64,000 bases of DNA from Pseudeuparius sepicola (Eukaryota; Arthropoda; Insecta; Coleoptera; Anthribidae): positions 4,255,153 to 4,319,152 of the forward strand of contig OY987305.1 of the NCBI GenBank assembly GCA_963920635.1, in the 5' to 3' direction. A program made the translations under genes and the position numbers. The notes under the pieces were generated by a model that saw only the letters and a program-made list of their open reading frames with translations, was not told where the DNA came from and searched no databases. Shown here piece after piece: positions 50,095 to 63,100 of the stretch; the stretch's first letter is position 1; each line of letters starts with the position of its first letter.

Positions 50095-50815
50095 CACAAT
50101 TCGCGTCGCAAGAATTAAAAGGAAGTGCCATTCCGCGGCAAATTTAAAAATGACAGTTTATTTTTTTCTGAAAATCATCGATTTCTATTCATTTTCACGC
50201 TTTTCCGGGAATTCTACGCCGGTACAAGGCTTCCCAGAAGTTGCTTGTACGCTGGTGTAAAAAATTTGCTTTGAATTTGTTGTTTTTGTATTCGTGCCAA
50301 AAAATGTAAAGAATGGGCAAATAACAATATAATTATAATAATAAATAAACGTATTAAACTATGAATATTTCGCTATTAAGCTAGGATAGTCAATTCTGGA
50401 AAATACCGCAATTAGAAAAAAGCTAGATACATGATTTCCTACATGTAGGTGATTGGAATCGAGCGAGATGAAAAGAAACATGTTCGTAGTCATGTATTGC
50501 GTATAAATTACGCAAATATTGACAATAAACAATAGTTTTACACATCAATATAATCATCATTATTGAAAGTATGCACATGAATTGAATTTTCAAACTCTCG
50601 AGCTAGGTTAGATTCGTTATCTGTCAAATGATTCGATTACCGCTGAATTACTTCGATATCTAGGAAATGCAACACATAAAACGTTATTTTTCAAGTCCTT
50701 TATTAAAAAATCAACTTTAAATAACAGCAAACTGTCATGTGAACTTTATAACAAGCAATATAAAATTACAAATATATATTTTTATTTGAACACAAATGAA
50801 ACAGGGATACTTTTC

Positions 50816-51116
50816 TCAACAAGAACTCTTTTTCAACTCCTCCATCACTTCTTTTGATGTTGCAGAACCCAGAGAATACAACTGAAACCCAAAATATTAG
50901 CTGAAACTTGCTGAGAACACACAAAATTATACCTTTTCAAGGAAATAAGCAACATCAAACTTAATTTGTTCTCTTATTTTGACTTCGTCTGACATCGTAT
51001 CCACTTGAGATTGACTAGATTCCTCTAAAGCTGGTACATTTCTACTTTTAAGTCTCCTCAAGGACTCCTCAGTCTTACAAACGGACAGTAATACTTCTTG
51101 CACCAAACGTATGTAG
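50816..51116 (-). CDS. COG2: COG2 exons 5 and 6, C-terminus
   Basis: Exon 5 (51116-50933) reads [23 protein letters not shown] and [20 protein letters not shown]. Exon 6 (50881-50816) adds [20 protein letters not shown] plus Cys and stop TGA at 50818-50816. Both lie below the length usually caught as open frames but fit the family C-terminus and the phase of exon 4. Confidence 0.9.
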
Positions 51117-54100
51117 CTAAAGAAATGTTATTTGAACAAACAATCATATAGAAATGTTCCGAATACTCACTGTTTTGTTATCTCCACAATAATATCGTCC
51201 AAAATGTTATCCAAATGATGCACATTTTCATAACTGCTGTATCTTTGGTGAAAGCTCAGAACAGGCTTAACAGCTTCAATCATGTACTGACTAGCTTCTT
51301 TCGGGGGATTTCTGTTTGTTCTTCTATACAATCTCGGAATGGAACCAACGTTTTGTAATTGTGTAGAACACTGCTTGAATTTTAATAACTTTAACCTATC
51401 TCGAAGGGTGTTTCTCACAGTCGCTATAGATTTTTGGTTAACAGTAAATGTTTTTATTATTGTAGGCCACATTTTAGGATTAGTTACGCCAAATACTCCG
51501 TTCTTAATGTCACTAGGAACGGTAACATTTGGAGCCATGCAATTTTGAATGTAGTTTAAGTCGACGATGGAGCTTACAATGAATTTTTCTGATTCTGTTG
51601 AGCCCAAAATCTAGAAGCAAAAATATTAAATATGTAATTTGTAAATAAGAGTTGTGAATAACCTGGTCAAACCATCTCAAATATCGAGACAGGAGCATCA
51701 TAGACAGCCTCACAAATTGATCAGAAAGTTGGTCAATGTAAACATCCTTTTTAAAACAATGCAATATTCCTTTCCATAGGCTTACGGTAGGCTTCAATTC
51801 GAATTTGTTTTCATTTTTCGGGGCAGAGCAATTGCTCGTATCAATCCCATAAATTTCGCTCTCAAACTCCCCAGCTATTTGTTGAAATATTATTTCGAAG
51901 TAAACGGGTAGATTAAATCTTTTAATATGTTCTTGAAACGAATTGTTTTGAGTTACCAGATTTTCATTGCCGCTTTTTGTGGCTATTTCGATCAATAAAT
52001 TCCAAGTGTTTGTAAAACGTTTTTGAAATAATTCTGGATTTCCAGGTGCTGTAATATGGGGAAGTCCTTCACGACTCAATTTGTCAAATTCAGTCCAAAA
52101 ACTAGTCAATACAAAATTGAAAACCTTGAGTTCAGGATTTTCATTCATTATTTCATGTAGTATCGACATATCGTTATGTAAGAATTGCAGTACTTCTTTA
52201 TATATCACATTGATATTGTTGTAACATTTTTCTAAGTGATTTTCAGAGAATAAATGCTTTAATGCTGGTCTAACGATATGTATCTGGAATGTTTTTTGTG
52301 CTTCTTGTTGCTTGCGTAAGTTATCATACATTCTTAAACATACAAGCAACACATCCTTATCGTTATTTTTAAATGAATTCAGGAACTTTTTGTCAACTTT
52401 ATCCAATAGCTTTTTCTGTACTTCTATTATAAAAGATGAGGCTTCCCCTGGCTCAAGATTTAACTCATCTATGTAAGTCTTTTGAAAAGAAAACTCGTGA
52501 ACTATTCTTTCTAAAGAAACTAAATTATCAAGGTCTATAGAATCTATAATGCTATTAATTCGAATAGCGTATGAAATTATTCCTAATTTTAGCTGAATAT
52601 GAGTTACAGCATTATTGTTAGCTTTTAATGCTTCTAATATTTCATTGTAGCTCGTTTCCGCAGAGCCAACAAGTTCATATAAAGTCTGCAAAATAAGACA
52701 AACGTCATGCAAATGTTTCCCTTTTATTTATTGTTTAACATAATACTATAATTATAACAGCATAATAATATAACACTATTAATAATTGTCAGCTAGCAGT
52801 ATCCGGACAGAAAGAAGTAATTGATTTTATCACTAGATGGCCCCACAAATTAATGTGGCCAAGCTTTTCCTTGATAAATGTCAAATTTGTGAAAATTATG
52901 AGGTATTGCAAGGTAGTAAAGTTGAGGTAATGATTTTCTTTAATTTTGGCGCCATCTATTGACTAAATCAATTTCTACTTTTGACAGAGCTGTCATTCAA
53001 GTTTGAAGGAGAGAACCTAACCTTTATATTTTGTGCAGAGAACTAACCTATATATTTTGTGCAGAGAACTAGCTTTATGTTTTATGTGACTAGTGACTAA
53101 GTTCTCTGGTTGAAGCAGTGATTGGAGTATATTATTTATTATTTTAATAATTTCAAGGCAACAAAATAATTTCAATGAATAAAATAAGTTATAAGTTCTG
53201 TGTAGGTTCATGTAAAAAAGCAAATAAACGGCAGATAACAATGTTTTTCAAAAGGTTATTACTGATGGATTTAACATCAATTTGAATAATAATTAAACCA
53301 TAATTTTATTAATTATTGGTAAGTAGGTACTTTTTAAAATAAAGTAAAATGTTAATTCTTAAAGGACATTCAATCGAAAATTGACAGCTCCGTTCTCATG
53401 TTGAAAAATGCTTAAAGAACTTGATGACTTGGCTTAAAGGTGGGTTTATGCAAGCCAATTTAACGTAGTTTAAAATTAACATAACGTAAGAAATAAGTTG
53501 AAATATATGTTGGTTCAATGGAAGTGTTTACGCAACATATATTTAACGTAACATAACGTTAAAAGTTAACCAACTTTTAACTTTTCCGTTAAAATGAAAG
53601 AAAATTTCAGTTTGTGCATATGTGTCATGCCTTTGCCAACATGTGAGAAACAACTCACGACTATTGAGAAAAAACACGCTAGTCGCCGCGGTTTCTTTAT
53701 AGTTGTTTGTCCTTTATTATTTCTTATTTAGGACTGTTATGGGTTGGGTATTGTATTTTTGTGCAGAAGGAAGACGGCCTAGGCCCTCCAATGATTGTGT
53801 TTTAATCTTTGCATTTGGTCATATATATACATATCATATTTGTTTGTCATGATTGTGTTCATGTATCTTTCATAATGGCAAAAAGTAAGGTCAGTCCTTT
53901 AAAACGATATCCTTTGCCGTGTCTTGAACTCTGTGGAGCTCTTCTTCTTTCATGCCTTATGGTTCACGTAATCAATCCTTTTTCGGGTGTTTTGCACTTC
54001 AACGAAATATTTACCTGGACTGACTCTATAGTTGCGCTAACGTGGATACATTCTTCACCACACAAATGGCAAACTTTTTTTAGTAATCACGTAAGTGACA

Positions 54101-57100
54101 ACTTATTTTCGCACAGCCAATTGTACATAACCCCTATTCGTCATTCAAAGTGTCAGTTATTTCTGCATAGTTACTCTCTGCTAAAAAAGTAAGAGTGTCA
54201 TCTGCAAATAAGTTGACAAATGATCTTTTTAAAACAGTATGTACCTACATCATTCACATAGACAAGAAACAAAGGCAGGCCCAACACACTTCCCTGCAGG
54301 ACACCCCATTTAATCTCCCTATCACATGATAGCCCATCATCTAATATCCTACTTTTTGATACCTGTTATGTAAGTAATTGTCAATACACTTTAAAACAAT
54401 ATCGCTTATGCCATAAGAAAACAATTTGTCAACAAAAATCTTACTGTCGATAGTCGCAAATGCACGTTGCAAGTTCACAAACACACTGAGCATCACTTTG
54501 CCTTCATAAAGTTTCTCCAGTTAGCACACATGTACTGTAGAGCTGATTCACAGGAATGCTTACTTCTGAAAGCAGACTATCCAGCATATAGTAGTTGATT
54601 AGTTTCAAGATACTGACTTAGTTGCTCACAAATTATTGTCTCAATAATCTTATCAACCAAGGGGATAAGATTTATTGGCCTAAATTCAGCAGGAAACCCT
54701 GGTTTAGGCACTTGAGTTATAGGAACAACAACACTAATTTTCAGCTCATCAGGTACTGTCGCGGTGCTTAAGGATAATGTATTAACTATGTACGGGAGTG
54801 GGTAGCCTATTACGCAAAACAGATCCTTTACTAACTTAATAGTCAACGCATCACCACTAGTACATTTATTCTTGAGACCACAAACCACTTTTTTCAACAT
54901 GGAGAGGTTAACTGTTTTAAAGCATAACAAATTAGTTTTCTTCATTTTTTGAACATTCGAAACCCACGGTCGCTTTTCCATGCTCGCAGGGATTTCTTCT
55001 GTACTATCTGCATAAAAACTATTGAAATTATCCTGCACGGTCCCATCATACCTGCCAAAATCAATTTGTGTAGTCTGCATTCTGTTTGTTGTTTCCTTCT
55101 AAATCTTTGAGTGTTCTCCACATTTTCTTTTCATCACCATTACACTTATCAATACTTTGATTATAATATTTAATTTTTTCACTACGTGTTAGAGATGTCA
55201 CTGTTCCTCTTACACTGATAGTCTTTCCAGTCATCAATATTTTTTGTTAAGTAACATTTCTCATATGCATTATTTCTGCTCTGTTGTGCTTGTTTGACCC
55301 ATTCTGATATCCATGGGTGTTTACTAACCACACTTTTCTGCTCTGCAGCCACCCTATCCAGCGCCCCCCGAATGGTTTTCATAAAGTCTGAGTACAGGTC
55401 ACTGACATCAGTAAATGTATAATTCCAGTCGGCACCTATCAATTCTTCTATTTGGTCACTTATTGTCGCATCAGTCAGTCTGCGGTGGTAAATACAATTT
55501 GTTTGTTCCATAGTAGATTCAAATTGTAACTCAGTGCCAATAATTAGTGGAACCTCCCCGCAGGTGAACTCATTTGTAATTATATGGTCAATTACAGTGG
55601 AAGACGTTTTGGTAATTCTTGTTTCCCGGGTAACAATATGTTTAAATCCTGCTGCCTATATAATCTTTATCAGTTTCAATGCATCGTTATCATTTCTTGA
55701 TAAATTTATATTCATGTCACCCATGAGTACAGTTTTTGTTGACTGAGCATGTCATCCCCAAGAAGTTCCTTGAAGTAATCCAAAAAAATTCTGTCATTGG
55801 AGTTTGGTGATCTGTAAAGTGCCCCCACCATAACAGATTCCCTTCTTACTGTAATACTCAGTATAAATGACGAATAAATGTAATCAACACACTCATTACG
55901 TAACACCACAAAACTTAAATAATGTTTCCAATAGATGTCTACTGTTTGAGTAACAAATTAATGTATAATATCCAAGTACAGACACTTGCTTATGATCAAT
56001 GTTGGGTGTGATGTGTGTTTCACTTACACAGACAATCAACGGGTTAAGGTTCTGAAATAACTGTTTCACCTCTGTAATGTGCGATGTAAGTCAAAGTCCT
56101 TGAACATTCATATGCAAAACTAACTCTCTGCATGGACACGTCACCCTAGTGGCTATACATACTGAGTTCTCGATTTAACTTTCTCTAGTGTCCTCTGGTA
56201 ACAGATGCACTGCTTATCAAATATGTCATGACTATAATCAATATTCGGATTTCCAAAGTTTCACTAGGGTAGTTGCAGTTAGTGCATTCCTTTGCAGTAG
56301 AAGAACATTCGCTGCTTTTATGATTTTTGTTACATAATGGACAAACGCTAAGTCGTTGACGGTATGCCGCTTTGTGCCCATATTTCCAGCACTTATAACA
56401 ACAACAACTAATGTACTCATAAACTGGAAAACTACCAACCCATAAACAATCTTTTAGAATTAATGATACATTTGAAGACCTCTGGAGTAACTTCCAAAAC
56501 AATGTTTTTCCTGTTCCTAGACGAATACTGTCTGATAATTTTTATATCAACGTGTTTATTACACGCAGACCGAGAACTTTGTTGTTTTACCCTTAAAATA
56601 AGGTCTTCTTTGGTTGTTAAATATTTTTCCTGTATACCGCAGTTTTTTGGGGAATCCTTCTCATTACATCTGATCACAATACTACTTTGACCAACAAATG
56701 TAATTTTTTTTATCTAAACTGATAATTCCGAAGGATTTATTTTTTGCGTTACAATGTTTTTAGTCGTAGCATTGTCCTGCATGGAATTTTTTGGTTTTAT
56801 TATCAGTGGTTGAAATTTATTCCTTCACGCTTGACCATTGTTCATTTTTTCATTGGAAGTCTTATTCAACAGCTTGTTCAGCCACTCACCAGTAACTAAC
56901 TTATTTTCCTCAAAGCATCGCTTCATTTTCTCAATTTTTTTACAATATTCAGCCTATCCTGAACCAGAATAACACATACATCGCAAAACCAAAACAAGTT
57001 TTTACAATCATTGATCGATGTATACAACTTATCCTTTATCTGAGCACACTGAAGATGATAACTTTAACTGCAGAATTTACATGTAAATAACTTTGCGCTA

Positions 57101-60100
57101 ACAATAAAATTATCAGAAAATATTTTCTAGAAGTGCAAGATGGTTGCTTGTCGATTTACGTAGATCAAAGCCACCTCTGGATAAGAGCTGAATGAGTTGT
57201 CTTTGTAGATCTAAAGCCTCTGACAAAGAGGAATGACCTCTAACAATATCATCAATATAAACCGCAGACATAAGGAATTCGGTTCGGGTTCGCTTGAAAT
57301 GAAAAAATAATGAACTTGTAGAAATTTGCAAGGAATATTTCCAAAAACGATCCATCCAAGAACTGTATTTAACAGAGTAGAAGATGTGGCTGTATCTTTG
57401 ATTTGGCCATCCAACAGCAATGTAGACAACAAGCCTGCTCCAATGAGTGCAGCTACAGGTCCATGAAGATGAAAATGAGGATCTGCTAGATCTGTTCATC
57501 ATTTTGGATCGGTGATAGAAATAGAGGGCATGTCAGATAAAATGTGAGATACAACTACAGCTTGGAAATTACTAGAGTGTTATAAATTTCAATAATAAAT
57601 AATACCTTTCGTTAATTTATCACTCAATATAATCCCAATTTTAGGAAAATACCACTCCTGCTGCGCAGGCGTGGTATTTTCAGCTTTGGGATTATAATTC
57701 GTAAAATTAAGGAAAGGTATTATCGATAATAGGCACACCACTTGTTATATTACCCCTGGAAATATCTCGCAATTTTCTAATGCCAGCAGCAGAGTCGGAT
57801 TTAAGTTTCTGAGAATTGATCACTTGAGGCCAATAAGAATTGGCCAACATTCTTAAATTTTGGTATCTCTTGTTCAAAGCTTGGATAGCAACTTCAAAGT
57901 TGTCTGAAATCATAGGAATGGCTTTAACTTACACCAATGGTTCTTTTTCTAAAGACTTTTCCATAGCTGTCAGATTAGAATTTGTTTGAATTAAATACTG
58001 AATAAAGTGGGCCAATATTTATAACTTCCATCGAAAACGGGGAGAGAAATTTGGGGCAATTTAATATTCGAATTTGAAGTTGAGTTATAATAGGTTGTTT
58101 GAATTTTTTTGTCCTTAAATAAATTAAAATAGATCGTTTTTATTGAATAATATTTTCAAAAAAAGAGTTTCTTTCTCTTCTTCAAAATTAGTATTTTCCA
58201 TTGTAGCTATGGTATTAATAATCGCTAGTTGCTGTTTTTCAAACTGCACAATATTGGTCAATATTTTCATGCTCAATTTTAAATTGAATTTGTAAATATA
58301 AATCAACCTTTGCTGATTCTGCAAGAGCATACAAGGAATACAGTTGATCTATGCACAACTCTCTTGTAGCTCTATACTGTTTGAGCTTGTTAGCAGACAT
58401 TATAACATTTAAAGAAAACAATATTAAGGACAGAAATGTTTCAGAAAATTACAAAGCTTTCAATTTTTCTAAATTTACTCGAAAAAAAAAACACCACTTT
58501 TCTTTGAACTTACAATAGGGCGAAGGGGAATGTTAGTTTTGTGTATTTTGGGTAAACCATATAAATGTGGAGGTTAAAAGTGCCCTTTGTCTTCAGAGGT
58601 CTTCAAGTGTCTCATTAATTCTAAAAGATTGTTTATGAGTTGGGATATAGTTTTCCAGTTTATGAATACATTAGTGTACTGCGCTGTTATAAATGCTGGA
58701 AATATGGGCACAAAGCGGCATACTGTCAATGACTTCGCGTTTGTCCATTATGTAACAAAAATCATAAAAGCAGCGAATGTACTTTTATTGCAAAGAAATG
58801 CATTAACTGCAAATATGCTAGTGAAACTGTGAAAATACCGGATATTGATTATAGTCACCACGTATTTTATAAACAATGCATCTGTTGCCAGAGGGCACTG
58901 GAGAAAGTTAAATCGAGAACTCAGTATGTATAGCCACTAGGGTGACGTGTCCATGCAGAGAGTTAGTTTTGCATATGAATGTTCAAGGACTTTGACTTAC
59001 ATCGCACATTACAGAGGTGAAACAGTTATTTCAGAACCTTAACCCGTTGATTGTCTGTGTAAGTGAAACACACATCACACCCAACATTGATCATAAGCAA
59101 GTGTCTGTACCTGGATATTATACATTAATTTGTTACTCAAACAGTAGACATCTATTGGAAAAATTATTTAAGTTTTGTGGTGTTACGTAATGAGTGTGTT
59201 GATTACATTTATTGGTCACTTATACTGAAGATTACAGTGAGAAGGGAAGCTGTTATGGTGGGGGCACTTTACAGATCACCAATTACTTCGAGGAACTTCT
59301 TGGGGATGACATGCTCAGTCAACAAAAACTGTACTCATGGGTGACATGAATATAGATTTATTAAGAAATGATAACGATGCAGTGAAACGGATAAAGATTA
59401 TACAGGCAGCAGGACTTAAACAAATTGCTACCTGGGAAACAAGAATTACCAATACATCTTCCACTCTAATTGACCATATAATTACAAATGAGTTCACCTG
59501 CGGGGAGGTTCCACTAATTATTGGCACTGAGTTACAATTTGAATCTACTATGGAACAAACAAATTGTATTTATCACCGCAGACTGACTGATGCGACAATA
59601 AGTGACCAAATAGAAGAATTGATAGGTGGCGACTGGAATTATACATTTACTGATGTCAGTGACCTGTATTCAGACTTTATGAAAATCATTCGGGGGGCGC
59701 TGGATAGGGTGGCTGCAGAGCAGAAAAGTGTGGTTAGTAAACACCCATGGATATCAGAATGGGTCAAACAAGCACAACAGAGCAGAAATAATGCATATGA
59801 GAAATTTTACTTAACAAAAAATATTGATGACTGGAAAGACTATCAGTGTAAGAGGAACAGTGACATCTCTAACACGTAGTGAAAAAATTAAATATTATAA
59901 TCAAAGTATTGATAAGTGTAATGGTGATGAAAAGAAAATGTGGAGAACACTCAAAGATTTAGAAGGAAATAACAAACAGAATGCAGACTTTACACAAATT
60001 GATTTTGGCAGGTATGATGGGACCGTGCAGGATAATTTCAATAGTTTTTATGCAGATAGTACAGAAGAAATCCCTGCGAGCATGGAAAAGCGACCGTGGG

Positions 60101-63100
60101 TTTCGAATGTTCAAAAAATGAAGAAAACTAATTTGTTAAGCTTCAAAAACAGTTAACCTCTCCATGTTGAAAAAAGTGGTTTGTGGTCTCAAGAATAAAT
60201 GTACTAGTGGTGATGCGTTGACTATTAAGTTAGTAAAGGATCTGTTTTGCGTAATAGGCTACCCACTCCCGTACATAGTTAATACATTATCCTTAACCAC
60301 CGTGACAGTACCTGATGAGCTGAAAATTAGTGTTGTTGTTCCTATAACTCAAGTGCCTAAACCAGGGTTTCCTGCTGAATTTAGGCCAATAAATCTTATC
60401 CCCTTGGTTGATAAGATTATTGAGACAATAGTTTGTGAGCAACTAAGTCAGTATCTTGAAACTAATCAACTACTATATGCTGGATAGTCTGGTTTCAGAA
60501 GTAAGCATTCCTGTGAATCAGCTCTACAGTACATGTGTGCTAACTGGAGAAACTTTATGAAGGCAAAGTGATGCTCAGTGTGTTTGTGAACTTGCAACGT
60601 GCATTTGCGACTATCGACAGTAAGATTTTTGTTGACAAATTGTTTTCTTATGGCATAAGCGATATTGTTTTAAAGTGTATTGACAATTACTTACATAACA
60701 GGTATCAAAAAGTAGGAAATTAGATGATCGGCTATCATGTGATAGGGAGAATAAATGGGGTGTCCTGCAGGGAAGTGTGTTGGGCCTGCCTTTGTTTCTT
60801 GTCTATGTGAATGATGTAGGTACATACTGTTTTAAAAAGATCATTTGTCAACTTATTTGCAGATGACACTCTTACTTTTTTAGCAGGGAGTAACTATGCA
60901 GTAATAACTGACACTTTGAATGATGAATTAGAAATTACGTACAATTGGTTATGTAAAAATAAGTTAAAACTAAATGCTATAAAAAGCAAAAAATATATTT
61001 TAATAGGAACCAAAGGAAATTGTAAAAAATATTCAGATCTCCGGTTAAAACTTAAAATTAATAACACTATACCTAATAGATTTTGTCTCGGAAATAAAAT
61101 ATTTAGGTCTTTTGTTGGATCCTCAGTTGACATTTGCAAATCATGTTGATTTTCTTTGCAAGAAATTAGGGGAAAAATTGGGTTTTTCAGGCGCGCTTCT
61201 GTTTGTCTGTCACAATGGGCTAAAATGCTAGTCTACATGTCTAAATGTACACCAACACTGAGAGTTTTTGTTGGGTTGTGTTTAATTATTTGCTTGATGT
61301 TTGAATGTAGCTAAACTAGTACTTCACAAGATTTTTTATATTGTGTCATTTGTTTTTGTTTGTCTGTTCATGTACTAGCGAGTGTTAAATAACGAATTAT
61401 TTGTTCGTGTTTTGTATATTCTAGTTTCTATTGAAGTTGTAGAGTGTTTGCTTATCCTCGTGTAAGTTCCTTCATTTAATAAATCATTTATTATTATCTG
61501 CTGGTAATATTTTTAATATTCTGTCTAATTTAAGTGAATCGCTGCTTTTTCTTCCTTTGAAATATTTGGCTTTGATTTAAAATATTTTTCTAAAATTATT
61601 TTTGATCTAGCTCCTCATCATGATGTACCTATATGTATAATGCCTGAGCTGTTTCCTATACTGATGCTACTATGTCAAGCTTAGAAATTTTATTGTCAAC
61701 AACAGAAAAATTTAACCCTTTTTAAGTTCTCTGTTAGATAAATTAATTACTGTTCTGTTAACGAAACTATTGTCTATTTGATTCAGTTCTTCACTATGCC
61801 TTTCATCAACTAATTTTCTTGCTTTGTTAATCTGTCTAAGTCTAACTCTTTCAATTTAATTATAACTAATGCTGATACAATTTGATATATTATGTAATTA
61901 AAGTCATAAAAAGATACACATTTGTCCTAATATTTTCCTGTGTATTTTATTTATAAATATCTTCCTATGATATGTTTATGATACTCCTTTGGTTGTTATA
62001 TAAATTGTTACATATTATGTTAAATTAAGTTAAATTGGCTTGCATAATCCACCTTTTATTTTTATTTGGAGTACTTACAGCTCCATCAACACAATTTTAA
62101 AATCTCTCTCATTATTGATACAGTATTTACACAGCTTACCCTAGGGTAAGCTGTGGTACTTAATTGTGGCTGGCATGCTGATACATCATTTATATTTTAA
62201 GATCTAGGAGGCAGACACACAAGCAAAAGACATTCAGATTTTTTGCCATCTGCCCATAAAAAAGATAATATGTATAGGTATGTCCATTAATTTAGAAACT
62301 AATACAGAAAATATGAACGGATATTTGAAATTTCTCCAAAAAGAGAGTAATTATAATGATTTAGTTATAAACTCGCTTCAAGGGTATAGGTAGGTATATG
62401 TAATTTCTGAACTTTATGGCATATTATTAGTGTCTCGAAATTTTGGGTATCTTGTATAACAATTAGTTTTAGATATTTCTAGGGCAAACAATTTAGGAAG
62501 TGGCTATTTATACGACCGACGTATATAAAAGTCGGTATACGTCTTGCGCTCTCATTGGTGGATTGAGTCACGTGACACATAACCTTATTTCTACCGTCCG
62601 ATGGATGATTAATCGGCTTGTTTACTAAGTCGATTGGATGATGTCCGAGATTATTCAGACCTATCTTGTCTCATATTTTATATTGCGTATGCCCTCCATT
62701 TTCGGCGATGGGCGCTGCGGTATGAAAAATGAAGTGGTAATTATTTCCAATGGTGCGGCGCCGAATGTCGTGGAGAGCCAAAATTTCAAGAAAATCGGGG
62801 GTGGGTTACAACGCCGAACGTCGGGCGAAAATACCTACCTAGCCAAAATTTCAAGAAAATCGGGGGTGGGTTACACCATTGGAAATGATTAGGTACCACT
62901 TCTTTTTTCGTAAGGCAGCGGGCATCGCTGCCGACTGCCTCATTCTGGTGCGAATGCCCCTGTCTTTTTTCATACGGCAGCGCCTATACCCCAAAAAGGA
63001 GGGCATGCGCTCCTTATTGCAAAGATGCTTGAGAAAAATGCACTTCCGACGGCTTACGACGTATCTAAATAAGTTTACTTTGGACGTGTAAGGAGTTAAA

